DNA from: Provencibacterium sp.
GTDB lineage: Bacteria > Bacillota > Clostridia > Oscillospirales > Ruminococcaceae
Assembly (NCBI GenBank): GCA_022792175.1
Contig: JAAWAN010000020.1
Location: 60,745 to 124,744, forward strand
Direction: 5' to 3'
DNA: 64,000 nucleotides
The position numbers and the translations under genes were made by a program. The notes under the pieces were generated by a model, which searched no databases, had not been told where the DNA came from, and saw only the letters and a program-made list of their open reading frames with translations. This document shows, in pieces, positions 57,205 to 64,000 of the stretch. How positions within the stretch are numbered: position 1 is the stretch's first letter; each line of letters opens with the position of its first letter.

Positions 57205-58193
57205 AACACGCTAATATCGCCTTTTTCGTTCCGCACGCGGGCTGCCCGCACCGTTGCAGCTTCTGCGATCAGCACGCTATCTCCGGAGAAGCGCAGCCGC
57301 CCTCTCCTGATGAGGTGTGCCAGACGCTGTCCGGCATTTTACAGCAGCAAAACCACCGGGAAACGGAGATCGCCTTTTTCGGCGGAAGCTTTACCGCTAT
57401 TGAAAGAAAAACAATGGTTGCCCTTTTAAAGGCCGCTTCTGTTTTTATCGGGCCGGGCCGCTTTTCCGGCATACGGATTTCTACCCGGCCGGATGCCATC
57501 GATCGGGAGGTTCTTTCGATTCTGCAGGCTTATAGGGTTACTTCCATCGAGCTGGGCGCGCAGAGTATGGATGAGCGGGTTCTGCTGCTGAATCACCGTG
57601 GGCATACGGCGCAGGATGTGCGCCGCGCCTGCTCACTCATCCGGGAGACGGGGTTTTCTCTCGGCCTGCAGATGATGACCGGCCTGTATGGGGATACCGA
57701 CACCGGCGCTTTGCAGACGGCGAAAGAGCTGGCCGCCCTTCATCCGGATACGATGCGCATCTATCCAACCGCCGTTTTGCGGGGCACCGGACTGGAGCGC
57801 CTTTTTCGGGAGGGAGCTTATCGTCCGCCGGGGGTGGAGGAGTCGATCCCCCTCTGCGCAGAGCTGTTAAGGTATTTTACTTCACATGGAATCCGGGTCA
57901 TTCGCATGGGGCTGCACGCCAGCCCGGAGCTGGAAGAGAGGCTGGTTGCAGGCGCCTATCATCCGGCCTTTCGGGAGCTCTGTGAAGGTGAACTGCTTTA
58001 CATAGAAATGAAGCGCCGGCTGCAGACGCTTTTGCCGGGCGCTTACCGGATAACCGTACATCCAACGATGGTTTCCCGCGCGGTCGGGCAGAAAAAACGA
58101 AATTTGCAGCGGCTGCAGGCAGCGGGCTATCATCTGCTTGTGCGTCAGGAGAACTCTCTTCCCGTTGCGGCGCTGAATATTGACCGGCTTTAG
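57201..58193 (+). CDS. Radical SAM protein (Elp3-like core)
   Basis: The 330-residue protein binds a 4Fe-4S cluster through CPHRCSFC (Cys15, Cys19, Cys22), with FFGGSFTAIE and ISTRPDAIDREVL of the radical SAM core and a later GLQMMTGLYGDTDTG. It resembles the Elp3/YhcC type found between rnc and smc in many Clostridia. The substrate is not known; a tRNA or RNA-associated role fits the operon. It starts inside the rnc stop (ATGA). A C-terminal domain rich in basic residues (VSRAVGQKKRNLQRLQ) may bind nucleic acid or a partner protein. There is a 176-base gap before smc. Confidence 0.88.
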   Translation: MKHANIAFFVPHAGCPHRCSFCDQHAISGEAQPPSPDEVCQTLSGILQQQNHRETEIAFFGGSFTAIERKTMVALLKAASVFIGPGRFSGIRISTRPDAIDREVLSILQAYRVTSIELGAQSMDERVLLLNHRGHTAQDVRRACSLIRETGFSLGLQMMTGLYGDTDTGALQTAKELAALHPDTMRIYPTAVLRGTGLERLFREGAYRPPGVEESIPLCAELLRYFTSHGIRVIRMGLHASPELEERLVAGAYHPAFRELCEGELLYIEMKRRLQTLLPGAYRITVHPTMVSRAVGQKKRNLQRLQAAGYHLLVRQENSLPVAALNIDRL

Positions 58194-58375
58194 TCGGATG
58201 CGCAGGATAAAGCAAAGAAAGCGGCTATGAACTTAAACCTGCCGGCTTTGCCGTTAATGCCATTAATCATAATAGGGAACACAATTGAGAAAAGGAACGG
58301 GCAGCTTTTATAAGGAGCGGACCTGAAAGCAAGAGAAAAATTTTTCAAAAATTTTATGGAAGGGAGGGCATGCGC

Positions 58376-61300
58376 ATGCAGCTGAAAGCGTTGGAAATGG
58401 TGGGCTTTAAATCCTTTCCCGATCGCATACAGCTTCAGTTTGATGAGGGAATAACGGCGGTGGTCGGACCGAACGGGAGCGGGAAGAGCAACATTTCAGA
58501 TGCCATTCGCTGGGTTCTTGGCGAACAGTCGGGCAAGACCCTGCGCTCCGGCAAAATGGAGGATGTCATTTTCACCGGCACCCAGCACCGGGGGCCGATG
58601 GGCTATGCTTTCGTTTCGCTGACGATTGATAACTGCGACCGCAGCCTCTCTTCAGACAGCGACGAGGTGACCATTTCCCGGAAAATTTTCCGCTCCGGCG
58701 AAAGCGAATACCGGATAAACGGGACCGCTGTCCGCCTGCGCGATATCAACGAGCTGTTTATGGATACCGGTCTTGGCCGGGATGGCTATTCCATCATCGG
58801 GCAGGGTCGCATTGCGGAAATTGTGGGGGCCAAAAGCGCGCAGCGCCGGGAAATATTCGAGGAAGCGGCGGGAATCTCCAAATTCCGCTACCGCAAGGAG
58901 CAGGCGGAAAAAAGGCTTCTGCAGGCGCAGGAAAATCTGCTGCGCTTAAAGGACATCCTTTCCGAGCTGGAGGGGCGGGTGGAGCCGCTGCGCATGCAGT
59001 CGCAAAAGGCGCAGGAATATCTCCGGCTCGCTCTGCGGAAAAAGGAGCTGGAAATTTCCCTCTGGCTGCTTTCAATCGAGCGGCTACAGGGGCAGCTCGG
59101 CTCTCAGGAGGATAAGCTGCTGCTGGCGGGGGAAGAACGTGAGCGGCTGCAGAAAGGGCTGCAGCAAACAGAGCAGCAGACAGCCGAAATCTATGAAGCT
59201 ATCCGCCGCTGCGATATTGAGGCCGATGAGCGGCGCCAGGAGATAAGCGCCCTGCAGGCTCTGGAAGCGCAGCAACACAGCCGCACGGCTGTGTTGCACA
59301 ATGATATGGAACATAACCGGGAGACCATTTCGCGCCTTCGGGAGAATATTGCCGGCCATACTGCCGGCAAGGAGCGCATAGAAGGGCAGCTGCAGCAGAT
59401 GGCTTTAGAAAACCGCGAGCGGGAAGAAAAGCTCGCGGCGCTGAACGGGCGGCAGTCTGAGCTGGAAAAAAAGCGGGAAGACCTGGAGGAGCAGGTCTTT
59501 CAGCTTGCAGAAAGCCAGACCGCTTTTACACAGGAGAAAGCGGCGCTTCTGCGCGAAATTTCTAACGAAAAGCTGCTGGGCGCCTCCAGCGCCGCCGTTT
59601 TGGAGCAGCTGCGCGAGAGCGAGCAGCAACTGCAGGCGCAGGCCGGGGAAACGCAGGCTTCCTTTGAAGAATGTATGCGTCAGCTCCAGCAGATAACTGA
59701 GCTGCTGCAGACGATAGAGGAGCAGCTGGTTTCTCAGCAGAATGTAAAAAAAGGATACCTGATGAAGCAGAAGTCGGTCTCCGATCGCCTGCTCCAGCTC
59801 AAAAAGGAGCAGGATGACCGCAGTGCCGAGCAGAAGAGCTACCTGCAGAAGGCAAAGCTTATCAGCGATATGGAAAAAAATATGGAGGGCTTTCAGCAGA
59901 GTGTCCGCTATATTATGAACCAGGCGCAGAGCGGAAACCTTCGAGGGATTGAGGGGCCGGTTTCCCGGCTGATTTCGGTAGAACCCCGTTATGCCTGCGC
60001 TATTGAGGTTGCTCTGGGTGCGGCGATGCAGAACATCGTTGTGACCACCGATTCCGCCGCCAAGGTGGCCATTGAGGCGTTAAAGCGCGCCCGTGCGGGT
60101 CGGGCTACCTTTTTGCCCATCTCGATTATCCGTGCCCGTTCGTTTGAAGAAAAGGGGCTTGATGGCTGCGAGGGGTTTATTGCACTGGCCAGCGACCTGG
60201 TCGGCTGCGGGGAAAAATACCAGGAGATTATCCGGAACCTGCTAGGGCGAATCGCCGTCGCCGAGGATATGGACTGCGCGGTAGCGATTGCCAGGCGCTA
60301 TGGTTACCGTTTTCGGGTGGTTACGCTCGATGGCCAGGTTATCAATCCCGGTGGCTCGATGACCGGCGGCTCCCTTTCACACAGCGCAGGTCTTTTAAGC
60401 CGCGCTGGCGAGATTGAAAGGCTGCAGGCGCAGGCGAAAGCAGTCGGGGAACAGATGGCGCAGAATGCGGCGGAGGTTAAAACAGCCGAGGAGGAGCTGG
60501 CGCAGCTGAATGCCTGGATTACCGGACTGGATGCGGATGTGCGCACGATGAGCGAGGACCGCATTCGCTATGAGGCAGAGGAGAAGCGCCTTCTTTTGCA
60601 GCGCGAAAGCCTTACCCGCCAGCAGCAGGAGGCTGTCCGCCATGCGCAGGAAGCCGGGCGCAGGCTTGCCGAACTGGGCGAGCAGAGCGTAAGCAGCGAA
60701 GAAAAGGTTCGCCGCCTGAATGAGCAGCAGCAGGCGCTGCAGCTGCAAATGGACACGCTGAGCACCCGGCAGCAGGAAGCTGCCCGGGAGCAGGCTGTAT
60801 GTCAGGAGGCCGTGGGGGCGCTGGCTATTGAGCGGCTGACGCTTGAAAAGGATATCGAGGCCCAAAAGCAGCTGGCGCTGCAGCTGCAAAGCCAGCTGCA
60901 GGAGAGCCAGGGCCGTTCGCAGGACCTCAGCGAGCAGATTGCCGCACTGGAAAAGGAGAACGTCCGGCTGCTGGAAGAGATCGATTCGACTGCAGAGCAG
61001 ATTACCTCCTTAAAGGATCGGACGCAGATCTGCTCGCACAAGATAAAAAAACTGATTGAACAGAAAAGCGGGTTGGAGCAGCAGAATGCGCAAAGCCGCC
61101 AGAGAGAACGGGAGATGCATGCGCAGATAGAAACACTTGCCCGCGAGCTGGCGCGGCTGGAGGAGCGGCGGGATACGCTGAAGTCCGAGAGCGATGCGCT
61201 TATCTCCCGCCTGTATGACGAATATGAGCTGACGCTGACAAAGGCGCAGGAGCAGAGGATCAGTCTGGAGGACCCGGATGGGGCGGGCCGCGAGCTGGTA

Positions 61301-61945
61301 GCGCTGAAAAATAAGATAAAGGCGATCGGCAGTGTAAATCTGGAAGCTGTTGAGGAATACCAGCAGATCAACAGCCGCTATCAGTTTTTAAAGGCGCAGC
61401 TGGAGGATGTGGAGCATTCCCGCGATGAACTCTACCGCCTGATTGCCGAGCTTTCAGGCGAGATGAAGGAGCTTTTCGTTAAGAACTTTCAGGAGATTGA
61501 CCGCCACTTCGGGAAAATTTTCGCCGAACTCTTTGGCGGCGGTAGCGCGCAGCTGCTGCTCAGTGAGCCGGAGAACGTTCTGGAATCCGGCATAGAAATA
61601 TATGTGCAGCCTCCGGGAAAGATTATTAAAAACCTGGCTGCGCTTTCGGGCGGCGAGCAGGCCTTTGTGGCCATTGCCATCTATTTTGCCATTCTCAAGG
61701 TACGTCCGGCGCCCTTTTGCCTGCTCGATGAGATTGAAGCGGCGCTCGACGATGTTAATGTTGTGAAATTTGCCGCCTACCTGCGCCGGCTTTCCGGCCA
61801 TACCCAGTTCATTGCCATCTCCCACCGGCGCGGCACGATGGAGGAGGCTGATGTTCTCTATGGGGTAACCATGCAGGAGGAGGGGGTTTCCAAGCTGCTT
61901 CGGCTGGATGTTTCCGAGCTGGAAAGCAAACTGGGAATGAAGTAA
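58376..61945 (+). CDS. smc: Chromosome segregation protein SMC
   Basis: I choose ATG 58376 ([18 protein letters not shown]), two codons after the track start, because GGAGG is then 8 bases upstream. The protein is 1189 residues, standard for SMC. The Walker A is [29 protein letters not shown]. Two coiled-coil arms (about 160-500 and 680-1010) flank the hinge (around 520-640, [28 protein letters not shown]). The C-terminal head has [21 protein letters not shown] (signature) and [19 protein letters not shown] (Walker B). With ScpA and ScpB it loops DNA to separate replicated origins. The kleisin genes are elsewhere. ftsY follows by 88 bases. Confidence 0.97.
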   Translation: MQLKALEMVGFKSFPDRIQLQFDEGITAVVGPNGSGKSNISDAIRWVLGEQSGKTLRSGKMEDVIFTGTQHRGPMGYAFVSLTIDNCDRSLSSDSDEVTISRKIFRSGESEYRINGTAVRLRDINELFMDTGLGRDGYSIIGQGRIAEIVGAKSAQRREIFEEAAGISKFRYRKEQAEKRLLQAQENLLRLKDILSELEGRVEPLRMQSQKAQEYLRLALRKKELEISLWLLSIERLQGQLGSQEDKLLLAGEERERLQKGLQQTEQQTAEIYEAIRRCDIEADERRQEISALQALEAQQHSRTAVLHNDMEHNRETISRLRENIAGHTAGKERIEGQLQQMALENREREEKLAALNGRQSELEKKREDLEEQVFQLAESQTAFTQEKAALLREISNEKLLGASSAAVLEQLRESEQQLQAQAGETQASFEECMRQLQQITELLQTIEEQLVSQQNVKKGYLMKQKSVSDRLLQLKKEQDDRSAEQKSYLQKAKLISDMEKNMEGFQQSVRYIMNQAQSGNLRGIEGPVSRLISVEPRYACAIEVALGAAMQNIVVTTDSAAKVAIEALKRARAGRATFLPISIIRARSFEEKGLDGCEGFIALASDLVGCGEKYQEIIRNLLGRIAVAEDMDCAVAIARRYGYRFRVVTLDGQVINPGGSMTGGSLSHSAGLLSRAGEIERLQAQAKAVGEQMAQNAAEVKTAEEELAQLNAWITGLDADVRTMSEDRIRYEAEEKRLLLQRESLTRQQQEAVRHAQEAGRRLAELGEQSVSSEEKVRRLNEQQQALQLQMDTLSTRQQEAAREQAVCQEAVGALAIERLTLEKDIEAQKQLALQLQSQLQESQGRSQDLSEQIAALEKENVRLLEEIDSTAEQITSLKDRTQICSHKIKKLIEQKSGLEQQNAQSRQREREMHAQIETLARELARLEERRDTLKSESDALISRLYDEYELTLTKAQEQRISLEDPDGAGRELVALKNKIKAIGSVNLEAVEEYQQINSRYQFLKAQLEDVEHSRDELYRLIAELSGEMKELFVKNFQEIDRHFGKIFAELFGGGSAQLLLSEPENVLESGIEIYVQPPGKIIKNLAALSGGEQAFVAIAIYFAILKVRPAPFCLLDEIEAALDDVNVVKFAAYLRRLSGHTQFIAISHRRGTMEEADVLYGVTMQEEGVSKLLRLDVSELESKLGMK

Positions 61946-62033
61946 AGGCCGGCTGCTGCTTTACATTGCCGCAGGCAAGGCCTTTTCGGCAGAAACATAT
62001 TCTCAAATCTGCAAGATAAGGAAGGAATGTGCA

Positions 62034-62951
62034 ATGGGCCTGTTTAAAAAGATCAGCGAGGGGCTGAAAAAAACCCGGGAAACGATGATGAGCGCCATTG
62101 AGGGGGTGGCGCACAGCTTTACTGTGATTGATGAGGAGCTTATCGAGCAGCTCGAGGAAATTCTGATCATGGCGGATGTCGGCACGGCGACGGCCGGGGA
62201 AATCTGCCAGCGGCTGCGCGCCCGCATCAAGGAGACCGGCGTTACCGACCCGGCCAAAGTAAAGGACCTGCTCAAGGAGATTATTGCCGGCATGCTCGAG
62301 GGAGACTGCTCGCTCGATCTGCGTTCTTCTCCCGCCGTTATTCTCATGATCGGCGTAAACGGCGTCGGGAAAACGACTACCATCGGCAAACTGGCGGACA
62401 GTCTGCGCGGGGAGGGCAAAAGGGTGCTGGTAGCGGCGGCGGATACCTTTCGCGCGGCAGCTATTGAGCAGCTGGAAATCTGGGCAAACCGCGCGAATGT
62501 CCCGATTGTCAAGCATACCGAGGGCGCAGATCCGGCCGCCGTTATTTTTGATGCTATCTCTGCCGGCAAGGCGCGGGGAGTGGATGTCATCCTCTGCGAT
62601 ACGGCGGGCCGGCTTCACAACAAAAAACACCTGATGGATGAGCTGGCCAAAATTGGTCGGATTATCGAACGGGAGCTGCCGGAATCTTCAAAAGAGGTAC
62701 TGTTGGTGCTGGATGCGACCACCGGACAGAATGCGGTTAACCAGGCGCGCGCTTTCAAGGAGGCGACCGGACTGACCGGCATCGTTTTAACCAAACTGGA
62801 CGGTACTGCCAAGGGCGGCGTCGTCATCGGTATTAAGCAGGAGCTGCAGATTCCGATTAAATATATCGGGGTCGGCGAGCAGATGGATGACCTTCGCCCG
62901 TTTGACCCGCAGCAGTTTGTAGAAGCGCTCTTTGAAGAAGAAAAGGAATAG
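62034..62951 (+). CDS. ftsY: Signal recognition particle receptor FtsY
   Basis: The 305-residue protein lacks a long acidic A domain, as is usual in Firmicutes. The N domain (LFKKISEGLKKTRETMMSAIEGVAHSFTVIDEELIEQLEEILIMADVG) and G domain are complete: G1 MIGVNGVGKTTTIGKLA, G2 ADTFRAAAIEQLEIWA, G3 DTAGRLHNKKHLMDEL, G4 TKLDGTAKGG. It guides SRP-bound ribosomes to the membrane by GTP hydrolysis. It follows smc, as in Bacillus, and is probably in the same transcript, with GGAAGGAATGTGCA ahead of its ATG. Confidence 0.97.
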   Translation: MGLFKKISEGLKKTRETMMSAIEGVAHSFTVIDEELIEQLEEILIMADVGTATAGEICQRLRARIKETGVTDPAKVKDLLKEIIAGMLEGDCSLDLRSSPAVILMIGVNGVGKTTTIGKLADSLRGEGKRVLVAAADTFRAAAIEQLEIWANRANVPIVKHTEGADPAAVIFDAISAGKARGVDVILCDTAGRLHNKKHLMDELAKIGRIIERELPESSKEVLLVLDATTGQNAVNQARAFKEATGLTGIVLTKLDGTAKGGVVIGIKQELQIPIKYIGVGEQMDDLRPFDPQQFVEALFEEEKE

Positions 62952-62978
62952 CCAGGCCAAAAGGAAAGGGAGAAAAGA

Positions 62979-63584
62979 ATGACACAGATAATCGCAGCCA
63001 CCAACAATCCTCATAAGGTAGAGGAGCTGAGGCGGATTCTGGCGCCTATGGGCTTTGAGGTGCTTTCGCTCGGACAGGCAAACATTTCGGTGCATCCGGA
63101 GGAAACGGCAGAGACGTTTACCGGCAATGCCCTGCTGAAAGCGCAGACGGTGTTCGATTTGTGCGCTCTTCCTACCATTGCAGATGACAGCGGACTGTGC
63201 GTAAAGGCGCTCGGCGGACGTCCGGGGGTGCATTCGGCGCGCTATGGCGGCGAAGGCCTGAGCGATGCGCAGCGCGTTTCGCGGCTGCTTCAGGAGATGG
63301 AAGGGGTGCCGGAAAAGGAGCGGTCGGCAAAATTTGTCTGCGCCATCTGCTGCTTTTTGAATCGGGATACCGTTCTGGAATGCACGGGGGAATGCGAGGG
63401 CCGTATCGGATATGAGCCGGTAGGGGAGGATGGCTTTGGCTATGACCCGGTTTTTATGGTGGGAGGGCGCAGCTATGCCCAGCTCAACGCTGAGGAAAAG
63501 GATGCCATCAGCCATCGCGGCCGTGCGCTCAAAAACCTGCAGGAGCTGCTCGCCCCCTACCAGGCCCGCGCAGCAGCAGATTAA
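62979..63584 (+). CDS. rdgB: XTP/dITP diphosphatase (RdgB/HAM1)
   Basis: The 201-residue protein begins IIAATNNPHKVEELRRILAPMGFEVLSL, with IADDSGLCVKALGGRPGVHSARYGGE and GFGYDPVFMVGGRSYAQLNAEEKDAISHRGRAL. It removes non-canonical purine triphosphates (ITP, dITP, XTP) from the pool before polymerases use them. GGGAG precedes ATG 62979, which lies 27 bases after ftsY. It is normally found next to rph or yhbY-like genes. Length and active site are standard. Confidence 0.96.
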   Translation: MTQIIAATNNPHKVEELRRILAPMGFEVLSLGQANISVHPEETAETFTGNALLKAQTVFDLCALPTIADDSGLCVKALGGRPGVHSARYGGEGLSDAQRVSRLLQEMEGVPEKERSAKFVCAICCFLNRDTVLECTGECEGRIGYEPVGEDGFGYDPVFMVGGRSYAQLNAEEKDAISHRGRALKNLQELLAPYQARAAAD

Positions 63585-63639
63585 CGGATAATAGGGGCCT
63601 GCAGCCCGTTTATGAATATCAAAACCGGGGAGGAAGAAT

Positions 63640-63924
63640 ATGCTGAGTTCCAAGCAAAGGGCGCTGCTTCGCGGCTTCGCCAACGATCTGCCCACCATTC
63701 TTCAGATTGGCAAGGGCGGAATAACCGAAACCCTCTGCCGCCAGGCGGACGAGGCGCTTTTGGCGAGAGAGCTTATCAAGCTGCGCGTTTTGGAGAATGC
63801 GCCGGTGAATGCCCGGGAGGCGGCAGAGGAAATTGCCGGACGGGTTTCGGCGCAGGTGATACAGGTTATCGGTACGCGCGCCGTGCTGTTCCGGCAAAAT
63901 AAAGAGTCCCGCTTCCAGCTTTAA
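63640..63924 (+). CDS. yhbY: YhbY family RNA-binding protein (CRM domain)
   Basis: The 94-residue protein reads MLSSKQRALLRGFANDLPTILQIGKGGITETLCRQADEALLARELIKLRVL and IQVIGTRAVLFRQNKESRF. This is a complete CRM (YhbY) domain: KxxRxxLRxxA, GKxG and GxxxVLYR-like motifs. Such proteins bind precursor rRNA and associate with large-subunit assembly. GGGAGG precedes ATG 63640. It usually precedes nadD; 76 bases remain in the window and show no further start I can support. Confidence 0.93.
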   Translation: MLSSKQRALLRGFANDLPTILQIGKGGITETLCRQADEALLARELIKLRVLENAPVNAREAAEEIAGRVSAQVIQVIGTRAVLFRQNKESRFQL

Positions 63925-64000
63925 TGCGGGCGGAGCTCTTTAAAAGGGCATGGCCGCTATGTTTTGAGGCAGCAGGTTTCAGAGGAAGGTCCAAAATTTT

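Noticed and set aside
1-64000. tRNA, rRNA or CRISPR array
   Set aside because: No cloverleaf-like GGTTCGAATCC segments, rRNA signatures or regularly spaced repeats were found by eye in the intergenic regions.

Overview
The window looks like a chromosomal segment of an anaerobic, endospore-forming Clostridia bacterium, probably Oscillospiraceae/Ruminococcaceae-like. Evidence seen in the sequence: moderately high GC, strong GGAGG-type ribosome binding sites, frequent TTG and GTG starts, a full spoIIE, TrmFO for tRNA m5U54, a lipobox sortase B, and the order infC-rpmI-rplT-trmH-dprA-topA-trmFO-plsX-rnc-radical SAM-smc-ftsY-rdgB-yhbY. The genus cannot be fixed from the sequence alone. No tRNA, rRNA, CRISPR array, prophage or intact transposase was seen.

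Region 1 (1-3.8 kb): the 3' end of feoB with its small Cys-rich partner, then a minus-strand group (GrpB/UPF0157, an Rsm22-type methyltransferase with four conserved cysteines, a MATE exporter). The MATE promoter has two 16-bp direct repeats 21 bp apart just upstream of its -35, an AraC-type activator arrangement.

Region 2 (3.9-15.6 kb) is the most unusual part. Three tandem paralogous lipoproteins (about 760 aa) each join an N-terminal Asp-box/beta-propeller-like domain to a C-terminal family 1 solute-binding domain. They are followed by two sugar-type ABC permeases, an HlyD-like adaptor with a Trp/Asp-rich insertion, and a MacB-like four-TM permease whose start codon overlaps the adaptor stop. 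No ATPase is encoded in the cluster. The junctions between genes carry a long-range stem, a perfect 16-bp inverted repeat over a promoter and a 33-bp palindrome.

Region 3 (15.8-30.6 kb): ordinary chromosomal genes (two GNATs, rRNA methyltransferase, cytidylate-kinase-like protein, glycerate kinase, Wzx-like flippase, sortase B, MBL hydrolase, HAD phosphatase, SpoIIE, GltX).

Region 4 (30.6-32.7 kb) is a degraded island: a NUDIX gene, a frameshifted MazG-like gene, the decayed 3' end of what looks like a helicase, and another frameshifted gene, with a diverged 35-bp direct repeat around the first three.

Region 5 (32.9-48 kb): a CAP protein, a discoidin-like protein, and an MFS exporter preceded by a 12-codon leader peptide and a set of competing hairpins typical of drug-inducible translational attenuation. 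Then citrate synthase, LemA and TPM proteins, a TPR glycosyltransferase, a MarR regulator, ArgS, a PfkB kinase and an NhaC antiporter.

Region 6 (48-64 kb): a housekeeping block, beginning with the infC-rpmI-rplT operon (AUU-started infC behind a leader terminator) and running through DNA processing, topoisomerase, lipid, RNase III, SMC and SRP-receptor genes to yhbY.
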